A stretch of DNA of 64,000 nt from Catellatospora sp. KI3 (GCF_029948125.1 NZ_JASAMB010000002.1:512479-576478), one strand, 5' to 3'. Positions 32,433 to 42,062 are shown, counted from the first letter of the stretch. Notes: generated by a model not told the origin, from the letters alone. Program-made: numbers and translations.

Positions 32433-35400
32433 TCAGTGGCCCAGGAGGTGGCGGAGGGAGCGTTTGACCAGGTCGTTGCGGTCGGTGGGGGACAGGCCCT
32501 CGATGCCGAAGCCGGTGAGGACCGTGTCGCGGGTCGTCACGATGCTGCCCTCCTCGAAGGCCAGCTGGCTGCGGGTGAAGTCGCCGCTGTTGCCGGGCGA
32601 CCCCGCGGGCGGGCCCGCGATCGCCCAGCCGCCCAGGTCGCTCTCGAACGAGGTGTCGGCGACGGCCGCGCCGTCGGCCTTGACCGTCACGTCGTCGAGG
32701 AAGACGCCCAGCCCCTGGGTGCCCCAGTCGGAGGCGTACGAGATGGACAGCTCGACCTGCTTGCCCGCGTACGGGGTGAGGTCGAACGCCAGTTCCGTCC
32801 AGCCGCCGGAGGCGCCGGTCAGCGCGTTCCAGGAGCCGGTGGTGCCCGTCGCCGAGCAGTCCCAGCCCTGGTAGTGGGCCAGGAACGGGTGCACGCCGTC
32901 GACCCAGCCCGCGGCGCAGCTCTCGCCGGTGCCCTGGGTGCTGTGCCCGGTGGTGTCGGGCAGCGTGGTCCAGCTGTCCGTGCCGACCTCGTGCGCCTCG
33001 ACGAACAGGTAGTCCCACTCCGGCTCGGTGTCGAACGAGGACCAGAACCGCAGCTCACCGCTGGTCTTGCCGGTGAGGTCGACGGTACGGGTCAGCCGCT
33101 TGTAGCTGGAGTCGGCCCGGCCGCTGTAGAGGTACCAGCCGCCGGTGTGCGGGTCGTACGGGGCGGCGCCGGGGCGCAGCCAGTCGGCCGGGGCGGAGCT
33201 GCGGAACTGCGGGAACGAGGCCGGGGGCAGGAAGCTGGACGTGCTCAGGAACGAGGCGGTGTGCGCCTGGTTGCCGGCCGATCCGGCCCCGTTGAGGGTG
33301 CCGGTGAAGCCGCTGAACGCGCCCGTGCTGCCGCCCAGCGGGTACGGGTTGTCGTCGGGTGCGGTGCCGCCGCCGTCGATGTAGCTGTACGCGCCGAGCC
33401 AGTACTGCAGGAAGTCGTTGAGGACCGGCAGGCACGGGTACTCGCGGACGGTGCACTCGGGCTCGGTGGGCACGTTCGGGTTGTAGAAGTAGGAGCCGTC
33501 GGCGGACTGGGCGTACTCGGCGTACTGGCCGGAGAGCAGCAGCTTGCCGCCCTCGTTGAGGTAGTCGCGCACGGCCAGCTCGATGTCGAGCGAGGCCTTG
33601 GCGGTGGTGCCGCCGGGCTGGCCGAGCTGGCGCAGGATGATGTCGTCGCCGGTCTCCCAGACGATCGCGTCGTAGTGCGACAGCACGCCCAGCGGGTGCG
33701 GCGCCTGCCGGCCCATGGCGTCGAAGTCGTACACGTCGCTGGTGTAGCCCGCGGCGGTCAGCGCCTCGGCGTAGGAGCCGGCGTACTTGGCGGCGGTGCC
33801 GGTCTGGGCCGGGCTGGCGCCGGTGACGTCCTCGGCGGCCAGGATGAGCACCTTGCCGCCGATGTCGTCGTGCACCTTGTAGGTGAAGTGCTCGCTGGCG
33901 GTCGGCCCGCTCTTGCCGCGGCCGGTGAACCACACCTCGACCTGGTCGCCCGCCCTGGTGCCGGTGACCTTGCCGCGGAATTCGCCGTAGTAGTCGTCGT
34001 TGGTGTCGCCGTAGCGCTCGCCGCCCTGCCACTCCTTGACCCCGGCGGTCTTCGTGTAGCCGCCGTTGACGCGCCAGTGCAGCTTGACGTCCTTGAGGGT
34101 GCGCCGGACGGTCGCGGCCACCGGCTGGGTGCGGCCGTACGACACGTCGAAGGCGTCGACGACGAAGTCGGGGGTGGTGCGCCCGACGGCGGAGACCGGG
34201 TTGGCCGGGTCGGCGGCCGACGTGGCCAGTGACAGCGCGAACGGGATGTTCTTCAGGAACTCGTCCTGGACCAGCTTCTCGTCGTCCGGGAAGTTGAAGA
34301 CGCTGGCGCAGTCCTCGGCGTGCCACGGGTCGTCCGGGTCGAGGTTGGACGCCGTCTCGCAGGTGCTCATCTCGGGCGTGAAGCCGAGCGTGCCGTACTC
34401 GACCGCCATGTGCATGTCGGTGTCGCCGTTGGTGGTGTACAGCTCGGCGGAGATGTCCGGGTCGTAGCCGGGGATGGCCGAGTGCGCGTCGTCGCCGGCC
34501 AGCGCCTCGTAGATGACGTCGTCGGGCGTGGGCGTGCTGACCTGCCAGCCGGCGCCGTACAGCAGCAGCTCGGCGGCGGAGTGGTAGTTGACGAAGAAGT
34601 CGAACTTCACCCGCTTGAACAGCGCGTTCAGCGCCTTGGACTCCGGCTCGGAGTTGGGTCCGGCGCCGCGGAAGGTCTCGCTGGCCGGGTCGTCGGAGGA
34701 GCCCTCGTTGTCGTAGCCCCACTTGGTGCCGTAGTTGCGGTTCGGGTCGACGCCGTCACCGGCGCCGATCACGCCGTCGCCGTTGTTGTCGCGCAGGTTC
34801 TTGCGCCACAGCCGGTTGCCGTCGGTGAAGGTGAAGTCGTAGCCGTCCGGGTTGGCCACCGGGATGAACCACAGCTCGCGGGTGTTGACCAGGCTGGTCA
34901 GCTCGGGGTCGGTGCCGTACCCGTCGAGGAAGTGGTGCAGCAGGCGGCGCGTCATCTCGGGGGTGATCCACTCGCGGGCGTGCTGCCCGCCCATGTAGAC
35001 CACCGACGGGCGGCTGCCGTCGCGGACCGAGCGGGCGTGGCGGGTCACCTTGACGGCGGTGATCGGCTTGCCCTGCACGGTGTAGCCGATCGTCTCCAGC
35101 TTGGCCAGGTCCGGGTGGGCGGCGGCGGTCTGCACCAGCTCCTCGCGCAGTCCCCCCGGGCCGCTGTAGGGCCGGAACACGGCCGGGCCGGCCAGGCGGC
35201 GCAGCGACTGCGAGGCGGGCCTGCCGTCGATCGTCTTGACCGCCAGCTTCACGCCCTGGCTCGCGAGCCGGGCCGCGTCGCGCCGGGTGAGCACGACCTC
35301 GACGGCGATCCTGTCGCCGGACGCTGGCTTGACCGCCACGTCCTCGCGGTCCAGGCCCAGCGCGCTGAAGCGGCCGATCTGGTTGGCCGCTATCTCGCCG

Positions 35401-35549
35401 ACGTAGACCTCGAGCGGGTTGGCCTGGTCGGCGGCCTTGGCGGTGGTCGGCGGTGCCGCCGAGCCGACCGCCTGCGCGCTGCCCGGCAGGATCAGCGCGA
35501 TCGCGCCGACCACGCCGAGGCCAGCGGCCACGATCCGTGATCTTGTCAT
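32433..35549 (-). CDS. Secreted M14 zinc carboxypeptidase, multi-domain
   Basis: This large (1038-residue) secreted peptidase has a signal peptide to about residue 28 (ending GSAQA) and an N-terminal propeptide-like region. The M14 catalytic domain carries zinc ligands His190 and Glu193 in GGQHAREW, the third His in NYHSAAE, and the general-base Glu in EYGTLGFTPEM. The C-terminal half has an immune-inhibitor-A-like domain (residues from about 800) rich in Trp/Asp. GGGGGAG precedes ATG 35549. A gene for a winged-helix regulator and a divergent S8 protease follow, suggesting a shared extracellular protein-degradation role. Confidence 0.93.
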   Translation of the reverse strand: MTRSRIVAAGLGVVGAIALILPGSAQAVGSAAPPTTAKAADQANPLEVYVGEIAANQIGRFSALGLDREDVAVKPASGDRIAVEVVLTRRDAARLASQGVKLAVKTIDGRPASQSLRRLAGPAVFRPYSGPGGLREELVQTAAAHPDLAKLETIGYTVQGKPITAVKVTRHARSVRDGSRPSVVYMGGQHAREWITPEMTRRLLHHFLDGYGTDPELTSLVNTRELWFIPVANPDGYDFTFTDGNRLWRKNLRDNNGDGVIGAGDGVDPNRNYGTKWGYDNEGSSDDPASETFRGAGPNSEPESKALNALFKRVKFDFFVNYHSAAELLLYGAGWQVSTPTPDDVIYEALAGDDAHSAIPGYDPDISAELYTTNGDTDMHMAVEYGTLGFTPEMSTCETASNLDPDDPWHAEDCASVFNFPDDEKLVQDEFLKNIPFALSLATSAADPANPVSAVGRTTPDFVVDAFDVSYGRTQPVAATVRRTLKDVKLHWRVNGGYTKTAGVKEWQGGERYGDTNDDYYGEFRGKVTGTRAGDQVEVWFTGRGKSGPTASEHFTYKVHDDIGGKVLILAAEDVTGASPAQTGTAAKYAGSYAEALTAAGYTSDVYDFDAMGRQAPHPLGVLSHYDAIVWETGDDIILRQLGQPGGTTAKASLDIELAVRDYLNEGGKLLLSGQYAEYAQSADGSYFYNPNVPTEPECTVREYPCLPVLNDFLQYWLGAYSYIDGGGTAPDDNPYPLGGSTGAFSGFTGTLNGAGSAGNQAHTASFLSTSSFLPPASFPQFRSSAPADWLRPGAAPYDPHTGGWYLYSGRADSSYKRLTRTVDLTGKTSGELRFWSSFDTEPEWDYLFVEAHEVGTDSWTTLPDTTGHSTQGTGESCAAGWVDGVHPFLAHYQGWDCSATGTTGSWNALTGASGGWTELAFDLTPYAGKQVELSISYASDWGTQGLGVFLDDVTVKADGAAVADTSFESDLGGWAIAGPPAGSPGNSGDFTRSQLAFEEGSIVTTRDTVLTGFGIEGLSPTDRNDLVKRSLRHLLGH

Positions 35550-35567
35550 CTGTGCTCCCCCTGGGTG

Positions 35568-35581
35568 TCGAAGGACTTCGA
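35568..35581. promoter_or_regulatory. Palindrome in the M14 peptidase leader
   Basis: TCGAAGGACTTCGA (TCGAAG-GA-CTTCGA) lies 19 bases upstream of the start codon, where it could block transcription or translation. Confidence 0.35.
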
Positions 35582-35698
35582 AAGAAAGCCTTCGGGTCAC
35601 CGTCACATATGTCAATACTTGAGGCCACGATCGAGTGGGCGGAGGGGGCGCCGTTCACGTGTCCGCAACAGGCTAAAGCGCGCAGGTCGCGCGGTGGC

Positions 35699-36214
35699 TC
35701 AGCGCGCGCGCGTGGCGTCGGTGGCGACCAGCCGGTAACCGACGCCGCGCACGGTCTCCAGGGCCAGCTCGCCGTCGGCCACGGCCAGCTTGACGCGCAG
35801 CCGCTTCACGGCTGAGTGCAGGATCGACGTGTCGCCCAGGTAGGCGCCGCCCCACACCGCCTGGAACAGCCGCTGGTACGTCCACACCGTCGGCGGCGGC
35901 CCGGCCAGGCAGCCCAGCAGGCGCCGCTCCAGCCTGGTCAGCGACAGCGGCGCGCCGTGCCAGCTCACCCGGTGCCCGCCCGCCTCGATGACCAGGCCGC
36001 CCAGCTGCACCCGCTCGGCGTGCACGGCGGTGACCGCCGCCACCGGCGACGCCTGCTCGGCGGCGGCCGGTTCGGGGAACAGGATGCCGCGCAGCTCGTC
36101 CAGGTCGGCGCAGATGAGCACGGCACCGCACGAGTCCAGGCGGCGCACCAGGCGTTCGCGTACCGCCAGATCGGACGATACGCAGACAACCAGCGGCACA
36201 TCGGCAGCGATCAC
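35699..36214 (-). CDS. Winged-helix (OmpR-type) regulator with degenerate receiver
   Basis: The 171-residue protein has a C-terminal OmpR/PhoB winged helix (LTRLERRLLGCLAG, YLGDTSILHSAVKRLRVKLA, VRGVGYRL). The N-terminus is a short, receiver-like stretch lacking the Asp/Lys phosphorylation residues, so it is probably not controlled by a kinase. GGGGAGG lies five bases before GTG 36214. Two direct repeats (36230, 36247) in the upstream region are likely its binding sites and may also control the divergent protease gene. Confidence 0.85.
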   Translation of the reverse strand: MIAADVPLVVCVSSDLAVRERLVRRLDSCGAVLICADLDELRGILFPEPAAAEQASPVAAVTAVHAERVQLGGLVIEAGGHRVSWHGAPLSLTRLERRLLGCLAGPPPTVWTYQRLFQAVWGGAYLGDTSILHSAVKRLRVKLAVADGELALETVRGVGYRLVATDATRAR

Positions 36215-36229
36215 CGCAACCTCCCCAGT

Positions 36230-36260
36230 GGTTGCTCAAACGCATAGGTTGCTCAAACGC
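36230..36260. promoter_or_regulatory. Direct repeat operator (two GGTTGCTCAAACGC copies)
   Basis: Two identical 14-bp sequences, 17 bp start to start, lie just upstream of the winged-helix gene and within its divergent intergenic region with the S8 protease. Confidence 0.6.
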
Positions 36261-36470
36261 CTACAGACAACCCGCTTACATAGATCAAGTCAACTATTTG
36301 TCGGTCAGATTCGTGACGCCGACGGCATTCTGCCCGAATCGACGGAGTACTGACAGGGACTTGCCCGCCCATGGCCATTGATCGCCGCCATTGGCTGACC
36401 GAAGCATGGCATGCAATGGCCTGCGCGGGACATCCCCGTCGCGGGCCGCTCATCCAGGGGAGGACGAGAG

Positions 36471-39400
36471 ATGTCACAAGCCAGCCGGCGTAACAGCCGG
36501 TCGCGGTGGCCGCAACGCCTGGCCGCCGTTTCGGTACTGCTGCTGGCCGCGGCCGGCACGCCCGCGGTGTCGGCGCAGGCCGCGCCCGCGAGCAGGGCAG
36601 AGGTCAGCGCGGCGGTGCGCGCCGCGGTGGCCGGCGGAGGGACCACCGGATTCCTGGTGTACCTGCGCGAGAAGGCCGACCTGAGCCCGGCGGCGACCGC
36701 GGCGAGCTCGACCGAGCGCGCCACCCGCGTCTACAGCGCGCTGACCGCGACGGCGGCCAGCAGCCAGCGCGATGTGCGGACGCTGCTGGACGACCGCAAG
36801 GTGAGCTACAAGTCGTTCTGGATCGCCAACGCGCTGCTGGTGCAGGGCGACCAGTCGGTCCTCGACGCGCTGGCGGCCGAGCCGACCGTGGCCAGCATCG
36901 CCCCGTCCAAGACGTACCCGCTGGTCCAGCCGATCCACGGCACCGACCAGGCGACCGTCAACGCGGTCGAGTGGGGCCTGGACAACATCAAGGCGCCGCA
37001 GGTGTGGTCGGAGTACGGCGTACGCGGTGAGGGCGTCGTCGTGGCCAACATCGACAGCGGCGTGCAGTACGACCACCCGGCGCTGGTCGGCAAGTACCGC
37101 GGCAACACCGGCGGCACGTTCGCCCACGACTACAACTGGTTCGACCCGACCGGGCTGTGCACCGGAGGGACGCCCTGCGACAACAACGACCACGGCACCC
37201 ACACCATGGGCACCATGGTCGGCGACGACGGCGCCGGCAACGTGATCGGCGTGGCGCCCGGGGCGAAGTGGATCGCGGCCAAGGGCTGCGAGGTCGTCAA
37301 CTGCTCCGACGCGTCGCTGCTGGCCGCCGCGCAGTGGGTGCTCGCCCCGACCGACCGGGCCGGCAACAACCCGCGCCCGGACCTGCACCCGGACATCGTC
37401 AACAACTCGTGGGGCGGTGGCGGCGGCGACCTGTGGTACGAGGACTCCGTCGACGCCTGGATCGCCGCGGGCATCTTCCCGATGTTCTCCAACGGCAACG
37501 AGGGCCCGAACTGCGGCACGGCGGGCTCGCCCGGCGACTACCCGCAGTCGTACTCGGCCGGTGCCTACAACAGCAGCAACGTCATCGCGGGCTTCAGCAG
37601 CCGCGGCGCCTCGGCGGTGGATGCCGGCATCAAGCCGAACATCGCCGCCCCGGGCGTGAACGTGCGCTCCAGCGTCCCCGGCGGCGGGTACGACTCCTTC
37701 AGCGGCACCTCGATGGCCTCGCCGCACGTGGCGGGCACCGTCGCGCTGCTGTGGTCGGCGGCCCCGGCGCTCAAGGGCGACATCGACGCCACGAAGGCGC
37801 TGCTCGACGACACGGCCGTCGACGTCGACTCGCTCGGCTGCGGTGGCACCGTCGACGACAACAACAACTTCGGCGAGGGCCGGCTCGACGCGTACGCGGC
37901 GGTCACGGCCGCACCGCGCGGCCCGCACGGCACCGTCACCGGCACCGTGACCGACGCCGCGACCGGCACCGCGCTGGCCGGCGCCACCGTCTCGGTGACC
38001 GGCCGCACCGTCACCACCGCCGCGAACGGCTCCTTCGAGCTGTCCGTCCCGGCGGGGGCGAACGAGGTGACCGCGAGCAAGTACGGCTACCACGCCGTCA
38101 CGCAGACCGTCACCGTCGCCGAGGACGCCACCGTCACGCAGAACTTCGCGCTGACCCCGGCGCCGATGGTGACCGTCAGCGGCAAGGTGACCGACGGCTC
38201 CGGCCACGGCTACCCGCTGTACGCCCGCATCGACGTCGCGGGCGCGCCCGGCGCGGTCTTCACCGACCCGTTCACCGGCCGCTACAGCGTCGACCTGCCC
38301 GGCAACGCCACCTACCAGTTCAGCACCGCCCCGCTGTACCCCGGCTACCGCACCGCGACCACCTCGGTGGTCCTGGCCGCGGCCGCCAAGACCGTGAACG
38401 TGGCGGTCACCGTCGACCCCGGCTGCACCGTGGCGGGCTACGCCTCGGCGTTCAGCACCCCGCTGCTGTCGGAGGACTTCGGCACCGGCAGCCTGCCGGC
38501 CGGCTGGACCACCGCCACCCGCACCACGGGCGGCGACTGGGCGTTCACCGACCTCGGTGCGCGCGGCAACCTGACCGGCGGCACCGGCGGCTTCGCCATC
38601 CTGGACAGCGACAAGCTCGGTACGGGCAAGACGCAGGACGCCGACCTGATCACGCCGGTGCTCGACCTGTCCGGCTCGGCCGCGCCGTACCTGCGGTTCA
38701 ACAGCGACTACCGCGCGTTCTCCAACAGCATCGCCGACGTGGACGTCAGCACCGACGGCACCACGTGGACGAACGTCTGGCACCAGACCACCGCCAACCT
38801 GCGCGGCCCCCGGGTCGAGCAGATCGCGCTGACCTCGCTCGCGGGCTCGGCCACCGCCCAGATCCGGTTCCACTACAAGGGCACCTGGGCCTGGTGGTGG
38901 CAGGTCGACAACGTCGAGGTCGTCAACCGGACCTGCTCGCCGGTCCCCGGCGGCCTGGTCGCCGGGATCACCACCGACGCCAACACCGGCGCCGGGCTCA
39001 ACGGCGTGACCGTGACCAGCACCGACGTCCCCGGTGACAAGGCCGTCTCGGCGGCCACGCCGGACGACCCGGCGCTGGGCGACGGCTTCTACTGGCTGTT
39101 CTCGACGGTGACCGGGGCGCACCCGTTCGCCGCGGCGAAGGCGCCGTACGCCACGCTCAGCAAGAGCGTGACCGTGGTCGCCGACGGGGTCAAGCGGACC
39201 GACTTCGCGCTGAAGTCCGGCCGGTTGACGATCTCCCCGACCGACGTGCAGTCGTTCCAGCCGTACGGCAGCACCCGCAAGACCACGCTGACCGTCACCA
39301 ACACCGGCTCCGCCACCGCGACGGTGGACGTGCTGGAGCGCGGCGGCGACTTCGAGATCCTCGGCCGGGCCGGTGCCCCGCTGGTGGAGTCGAAGCTGCC

Positions 39401-40823
39401 CGGCGGCAAGGCACCGCGCGGGATGACCGGCGTGGCCGGCACCCGACCGGCGGACACGGCCCCGGCGGCGGCCGGAGCCTGGGCTCCGATCGCCGACTAC
39501 CCGGTGGACGTCTTCGACAACGCGGCGGCCTCGCTGGAGGGCAAGGTCTACTCGGTCGGCGGCGGTAGCGGCACCGGCAACGAGAACAAGGCCTTCCGGT
39601 ACGACCCGGTGACCGGTGCCTGGTCGGCTCTGCCGAACCTGCCCACCGGCCGGGCCAAGCCGCAGGTCGCGGCCGTCGCCGGCAAGCTCTACGTGCTGGG
39701 CGGCTGGAACGGCAGCGGTACGCCGATCTCCAGTGTCGACGTGTTCGACCCGATCGCCGGCACCTGGAGCACCCTGTCCGGCGTGATCAACCCGAAGCCG
39801 CGCTCGGCGGCGGGCATCGCGGTCGCCAACGGAAAGATCATCACGGTGGGCGGCTGCACCGACAGCAGCTGCACCGAGTCCACCGACACGGTGATCTTCG
39901 ACCCGTCGACCAACGTGTTCACCCTCGGTGCGCCCTACCCGCAGGGTGTCGCCTGGATGTCCTGCGGCGGCGTCTCCGGCAAGGTCTACTGCGCCGGCGG
40001 TAGCGGCGCGGCCGACTTCGACAACGGCTTCGCCTACGACGGCAGCAGCTGGTCGCCGATCGCCGACATGCCGTTCGACCTGTGGGGCTCGGCCGGCACC
40101 GCCGGCGGGGGCCTGCTGGTGCTGGCCGGTGGCGTCACCGACGGCTCCACCACGGTGACGAACAAGACCATCGCCTACGACCCGGCCGCCAACGCCTGGC
40201 TCACCCTGCCCAACGCCGCCAACGCGGTGTACCGGGCCGGGGCCGCCTGCGGCGCGTACAAGATCGGCGGTTCGCCGACCTCGTTCGTCGGGTCGAAGAA
40301 GTCGGAGTTCCTCGGCGACCTAGGGCAGTGCGACGAGGCCACCGAGATCAGCTGGCTGACCGAGACCCCGGCGTCGTTCACCCTGGCCGCGGGCAAGTCG
40401 CGCACCATCACGGTCACCCTGACCGCGACGGCCGCGGCGGGCGTGCAGCAGCCCGGCACCTACACCGCGCAGCTGGCGCTGCGCTCGGACACGCCGTACC
40501 CGGTGTCCGGGGTGGACGTCGAGATGAACGTCTCGCCGCCGCCGAGCTGGGGCAAGATCCAGGGCACCGTGCTCGGCCAGCCCTGCTCGGGCGGCCCGGT
40601 GGGCGTGCCCGCGATCGTCCGGGTGAACCTGCTCGACCTCCCGGACACCGGCTGGACCCTGCGCGCCGGGGCCGACGGCTCCTTCGCGTACTGGGTGCCG
40701 AAGGGCAACTACGAGGTCATCGTCGCCAAGGACGGCTGGATTCCGGAGGCCTTCAGGTTGAAGATCGAGGCGGGCATCGTCCGCACCGTGAACTTCACCC
40801 TCGACCCCGTGAACCCGTGCTGA
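36471..40823 (+). CDS. Secreted S8 subtilisin-like protease with Kelch repeats
   Basis: A 1450-residue secreted protease. It has a signal peptide (about 1-38), an inhibitor I9-type propeptide (about 45-140) and an S8 catalytic domain with Asp195 (NIDSGV), His241 (NDHGTHT) and Ser414 (GTSMASPHVAG). Carboxypeptidase-regulatory-like beta domains follow (VTGTVTDAATGTALAGATV), then a jelly-roll domain around residues 680-800, several Kelch repeats (VYSVGGGSGTG, LYVLGGWNG, ITVGGCT) and a C-terminal beta domain. ATG 36471 has AGGGGAGGA upstream. It is probably anchored to or acting on extracellular polymers; the substrate is unknown. Confidence 0.93.
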   Translation: MSQASRRNSRSRWPQRLAAVSVLLLAAAGTPAVSAQAAPASRAEVSAAVRAAVAGGGTTGFLVYLREKADLSPAATAASSTERATRVYSALTATAASSQRDVRTLLDDRKVSYKSFWIANALLVQGDQSVLDALAAEPTVASIAPSKTYPLVQPIHGTDQATVNAVEWGLDNIKAPQVWSEYGVRGEGVVVANIDSGVQYDHPALVGKYRGNTGGTFAHDYNWFDPTGLCTGGTPCDNNDHGTHTMGTMVGDDGAGNVIGVAPGAKWIAAKGCEVVNCSDASLLAAAQWVLAPTDRAGNNPRPDLHPDIVNNSWGGGGGDLWYEDSVDAWIAAGIFPMFSNGNEGPNCGTAGSPGDYPQSYSAGAYNSSNVIAGFSSRGASAVDAGIKPNIAAPGVNVRSSVPGGGYDSFSGTSMASPHVAGTVALLWSAAPALKGDIDATKALLDDTAVDVDSLGCGGTVDDNNNFGEGRLDAYAAVTAAPRGPHGTVTGTVTDAATGTALAGATVSVTGRTVTTAANGSFELSVPAGANEVTASKYGYHAVTQTVTVAEDATVTQNFALTPAPMVTVSGKVTDGSGHGYPLYARIDVAGAPGAVFTDPFTGRYSVDLPGNATYQFSTAPLYPGYRTATTSVVLAAAAKTVNVAVTVDPGCTVAGYASAFSTPLLSEDFGTGSLPAGWTTATRTTGGDWAFTDLGARGNLTGGTGGFAILDSDKLGTGKTQDADLITPVLDLSGSAAPYLRFNSDYRAFSNSIADVDVSTDGTTWTNVWHQTTANLRGPRVEQIALTSLAGSATAQIRFHYKGTWAWWWQVDNVEVVNRTCSPVPGGLVAGITTDANTGAGLNGVTVTSTDVPGDKAVSAATPDDPALGDGFYWLFSTVTGAHPFAAAKAPYATLSKSVTVVADGVKRTDFALKSGRLTISPTDVQSFQPYGSTRKTTLTVTNTGSATATVDVLERGGDFEILGRAGAPLVESKLPGGKAPRGMTGVAGTRPADTAPAAAGAWAPIADYPVDVFDNAAASLEGKVYSVGGGSGTGNENKAFRYDPVTGAWSALPNLPTGRAKPQVAAVAGKLYVLGGWNGSGTPISSVDVFDPIAGTWSTLSGVINPKPRSAAGIAVANGKIITVGGCTDSSCTESTDTVIFDPSTNVFTLGAPYPQGVAWMSCGGVSGKVYCAGGSGAADFDNGFAYDGSSWSPIADMPFDLWGSAGTAGGGLLVLAGGVTDGSTTVTNKTIAYDPAANAWLTLPNAANAVYRAGAACGAYKIGGSPTSFVGSKKSEFLGDLGQCDEATEISWLTETPASFTLAAGKSRTITVTLTATAAAGVQQPGTYTAQLALRSDTPYPVSGVDVEMNVSPPPSWGKIQGTVLGQPCSGGPVGVPAIVRVNLLDLPDTGWTLRAGADGSFAYWVPKGNYEVIVAKDGWIPEAFRLKIEAGIVRTVNFTLDPVNPC

Positions 40824-40854
40824 CCAGCACTCCCACTCCTCGCGTGTGAGGTGA

Positions 40855-40911
40855 GGTAAGGAAGGGCCCCTTCTTATCGCAATGCGATGTAGAAGGGGCC
40901 CTTCTTCACGC
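40855..40911. repeat. 57-bp palindromic element, copy C (intergenic)
   Basis: This is the same element as copies A, B and D; here it lies 31 bases past the protease stop and may act as its terminator hairpin. Confidence 0.88.
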
Positions 40912-40941
40912 CGATCGCGTGAGGGTGTCGGAGGGCGGGGC

Positions 40942-40947
40942 TAGCGT
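40942..40947 (+). promoter_or_regulatory. -10 element, leaderless promoter of the YjbR gene
   Basis: TAGCGT lies seven bases before ATG 40955. Confidence 0.45.
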
Positions 40948-40954
40948 TCGGGGC

Positions 40955-41302
40955 ATGGTGACGCTGGAGGACGTACGGGAGATCACGCGGACGCTGCCGC
41001 GCACCGAGGAGGCGCTGGTCCGCGACTACGTGAAGTTCCGCGTCCGGGGCATCGTCTACGCCTCGGTCTCGCCCGACGAGACGATCATGGGGTTCGGCTT
41101 CCCGAAGGAGGAGCGGGCCGACCTGGTCGCCGCCGAGCCGGCGAAGTTCCTGCTGCCCCGCGAGTCGGACCTGCGGTTCCACTGGGTGCAGGCGCGGCTG
41201 GCCGCCCTCGACGAGCAGGAGCTCTACGAGCTGGTCACCGAGGCGTGGCGGATGACGGTCCCGAAGAAGGTCGCCGCCGCCCGGCTGGGCGAGCGGCGCT
41301 GA
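40955..41302 (+). CDS. MmcQ/YjbR-family protein
   Basis: This 115-residue protein of the MmcQ/YjbR family (CyaY-like fold, often called DNA-binding) has the family's opening LEDVREITRTLPRTEE and the central KFRVRGIVYASVSPDE. The molecular role of the family is not established. ATG 40955 has a leaderless -10. Confidence 0.85.
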   Translation: MVTLEDVREITRTLPRTEEALVRDYVKFRVRGIVYASVSPDETIMGFGFPKEERADLVAAEPAKFLLPRESDLRFHWVQARLAALDEQELYELVTEAWRMTVPKKVAAARLGERR

Positions 41303-41323
41303 GGCGGGCGCGGCCGGCGCCGC

Positions 41324-41821
41324 TCAGTGGACGTAGCCCTTCTCCTTGCGTACGTCGAGCACGGCGGCGGGTGCCTGGTGGCCGAAGTCGAACACCTTGG
41401 CCCAGGTCGGCGTGATGGAGATCCGGACCAGCTGGTCCCATAGACTCGTGACGTGCGCCTCCCAGTTGGCGTACTGCACGCTGTCGCGCAGCAGCCGGCG
41501 CCCGGTGTCGAGGTAGTCGTCCGGGATGCCGTCGACCAGGGTCAGCGTGGCGGTGCCGCGCACCATCAGCAGCCGGGGCGGCTGGCTCTCGGTGTCGACG
41601 GTGAGCGCCACCTTCGGGTTGGCCCGCAGCGCCGCGACCTTGGGTGAGGCGGGCAGGGTGAAGATCTCGAACGTGTCGCCGTTGAAGATGAAGCTGATGG
41701 GGATGACGCGAGGGTCGCCGTCGGGGCCGATGTAGGCCATCCGTACCGGGATCGCGGCGTTGAGCAGGTCTTTCGCGATCGGATCATTATTAAGTAGATA
41801 GTGTGCCTTATCGCTTCCCAT
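41324..41821 (-). CDS. PPOX-fold (pyridoxamine 5'-phosphate oxidase-like) protein
   Basis: The 165-residue protein matches the split-barrel FMN/F420-binding family: VRMAYIGPDGDPRVIPISFIFNGDTF and VALTVDTESQPPRLLMVRGTATL. It could use FMN or F420 to reduce an unknown substrate. The first codons are unusually AT-rich for this genome (NNDPIAK region). TACAGT six bases before ATG 41821 fits a leaderless start. Confidence 0.85.
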   Translation of the reverse strand: MGSDKAHYLLNNDPIAKDLLNAAIPVRMAYIGPDGDPRVIPISFIFNGDTFEIFTLPASPKVAALRANPKVALTVDTESQPPRLLMVRGTATLTLVDGIPDDYLDTGRRLLRDSVQYANWEAHVTSLWDQLVRISITPTWAKVFDFGHQAPAAVLDVRKEKGYVH

Positions 41822-41827
41822 CGGGCG

Positions 41828-41833
41828 ACTGTA
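41828..41833 (-). promoter_or_regulatory. -10 element, leaderless promoter of the PPOX gene
   Basis: TACAGT on the minus strand lies six bases before ATG 41821. Confidence 0.4.
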
Positions 41834-41911
41834 AGCGACTAGGGCCCCACTCAGCGTACGCAAAGATGCCGTGTCGCAGCACGGGAAGTACTTTCCATTG
41901 AAGGTCTTCGA

Positions 41912-41988
41912 TGGTAGGGCCGGCGGGACTCGAACCCGCACTGGCGCGGACCTAAACCGCGTGCCTCTGCCAATTGGGCTACGGCCCC
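41912..41988 (-). tRNA. tRNA with UAG anticodon but short variable arm (Leu-like)
   Basis: The 77-base cloverleaf is complete: acceptor GGGGCCG/CGGCCCT (first pair G-U), D arm GCCC...AGGC, anticodon stem CGCGG/CCGCG with loop TTTAGGT (anticodon UAG, reading CUA leucine codons), and T arm GCGGG-TTCGAGT-CCCGC with encoded CCA. The variable region is only five bases (CCAGT), whereas bacterial tRNA-Leu normally has a long variable arm. The loop TTTAGGT is, from memory, the same as in canonical actinobacterial tRNA-Leu(UAG). The amino acid is therefore uncertain. Confidence 0.85.
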
Positions 41989-42062
41989 AGTGCGAACATT
42001 GTCGCCCATCGCCGGACCCGGCGCTGACCCAGGTCCGGCGCGTCGGCCGCGACACGCGGCGA

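Noticed and set aside
36474-39122. An 882-codon open frame opposite the S8 protease, and similar long frames opposite other genes
   Set aside because: High GC leaves antisense frames open. Their products are Arg/Gly/Val-rich without domains, while the sense frames have clear families.
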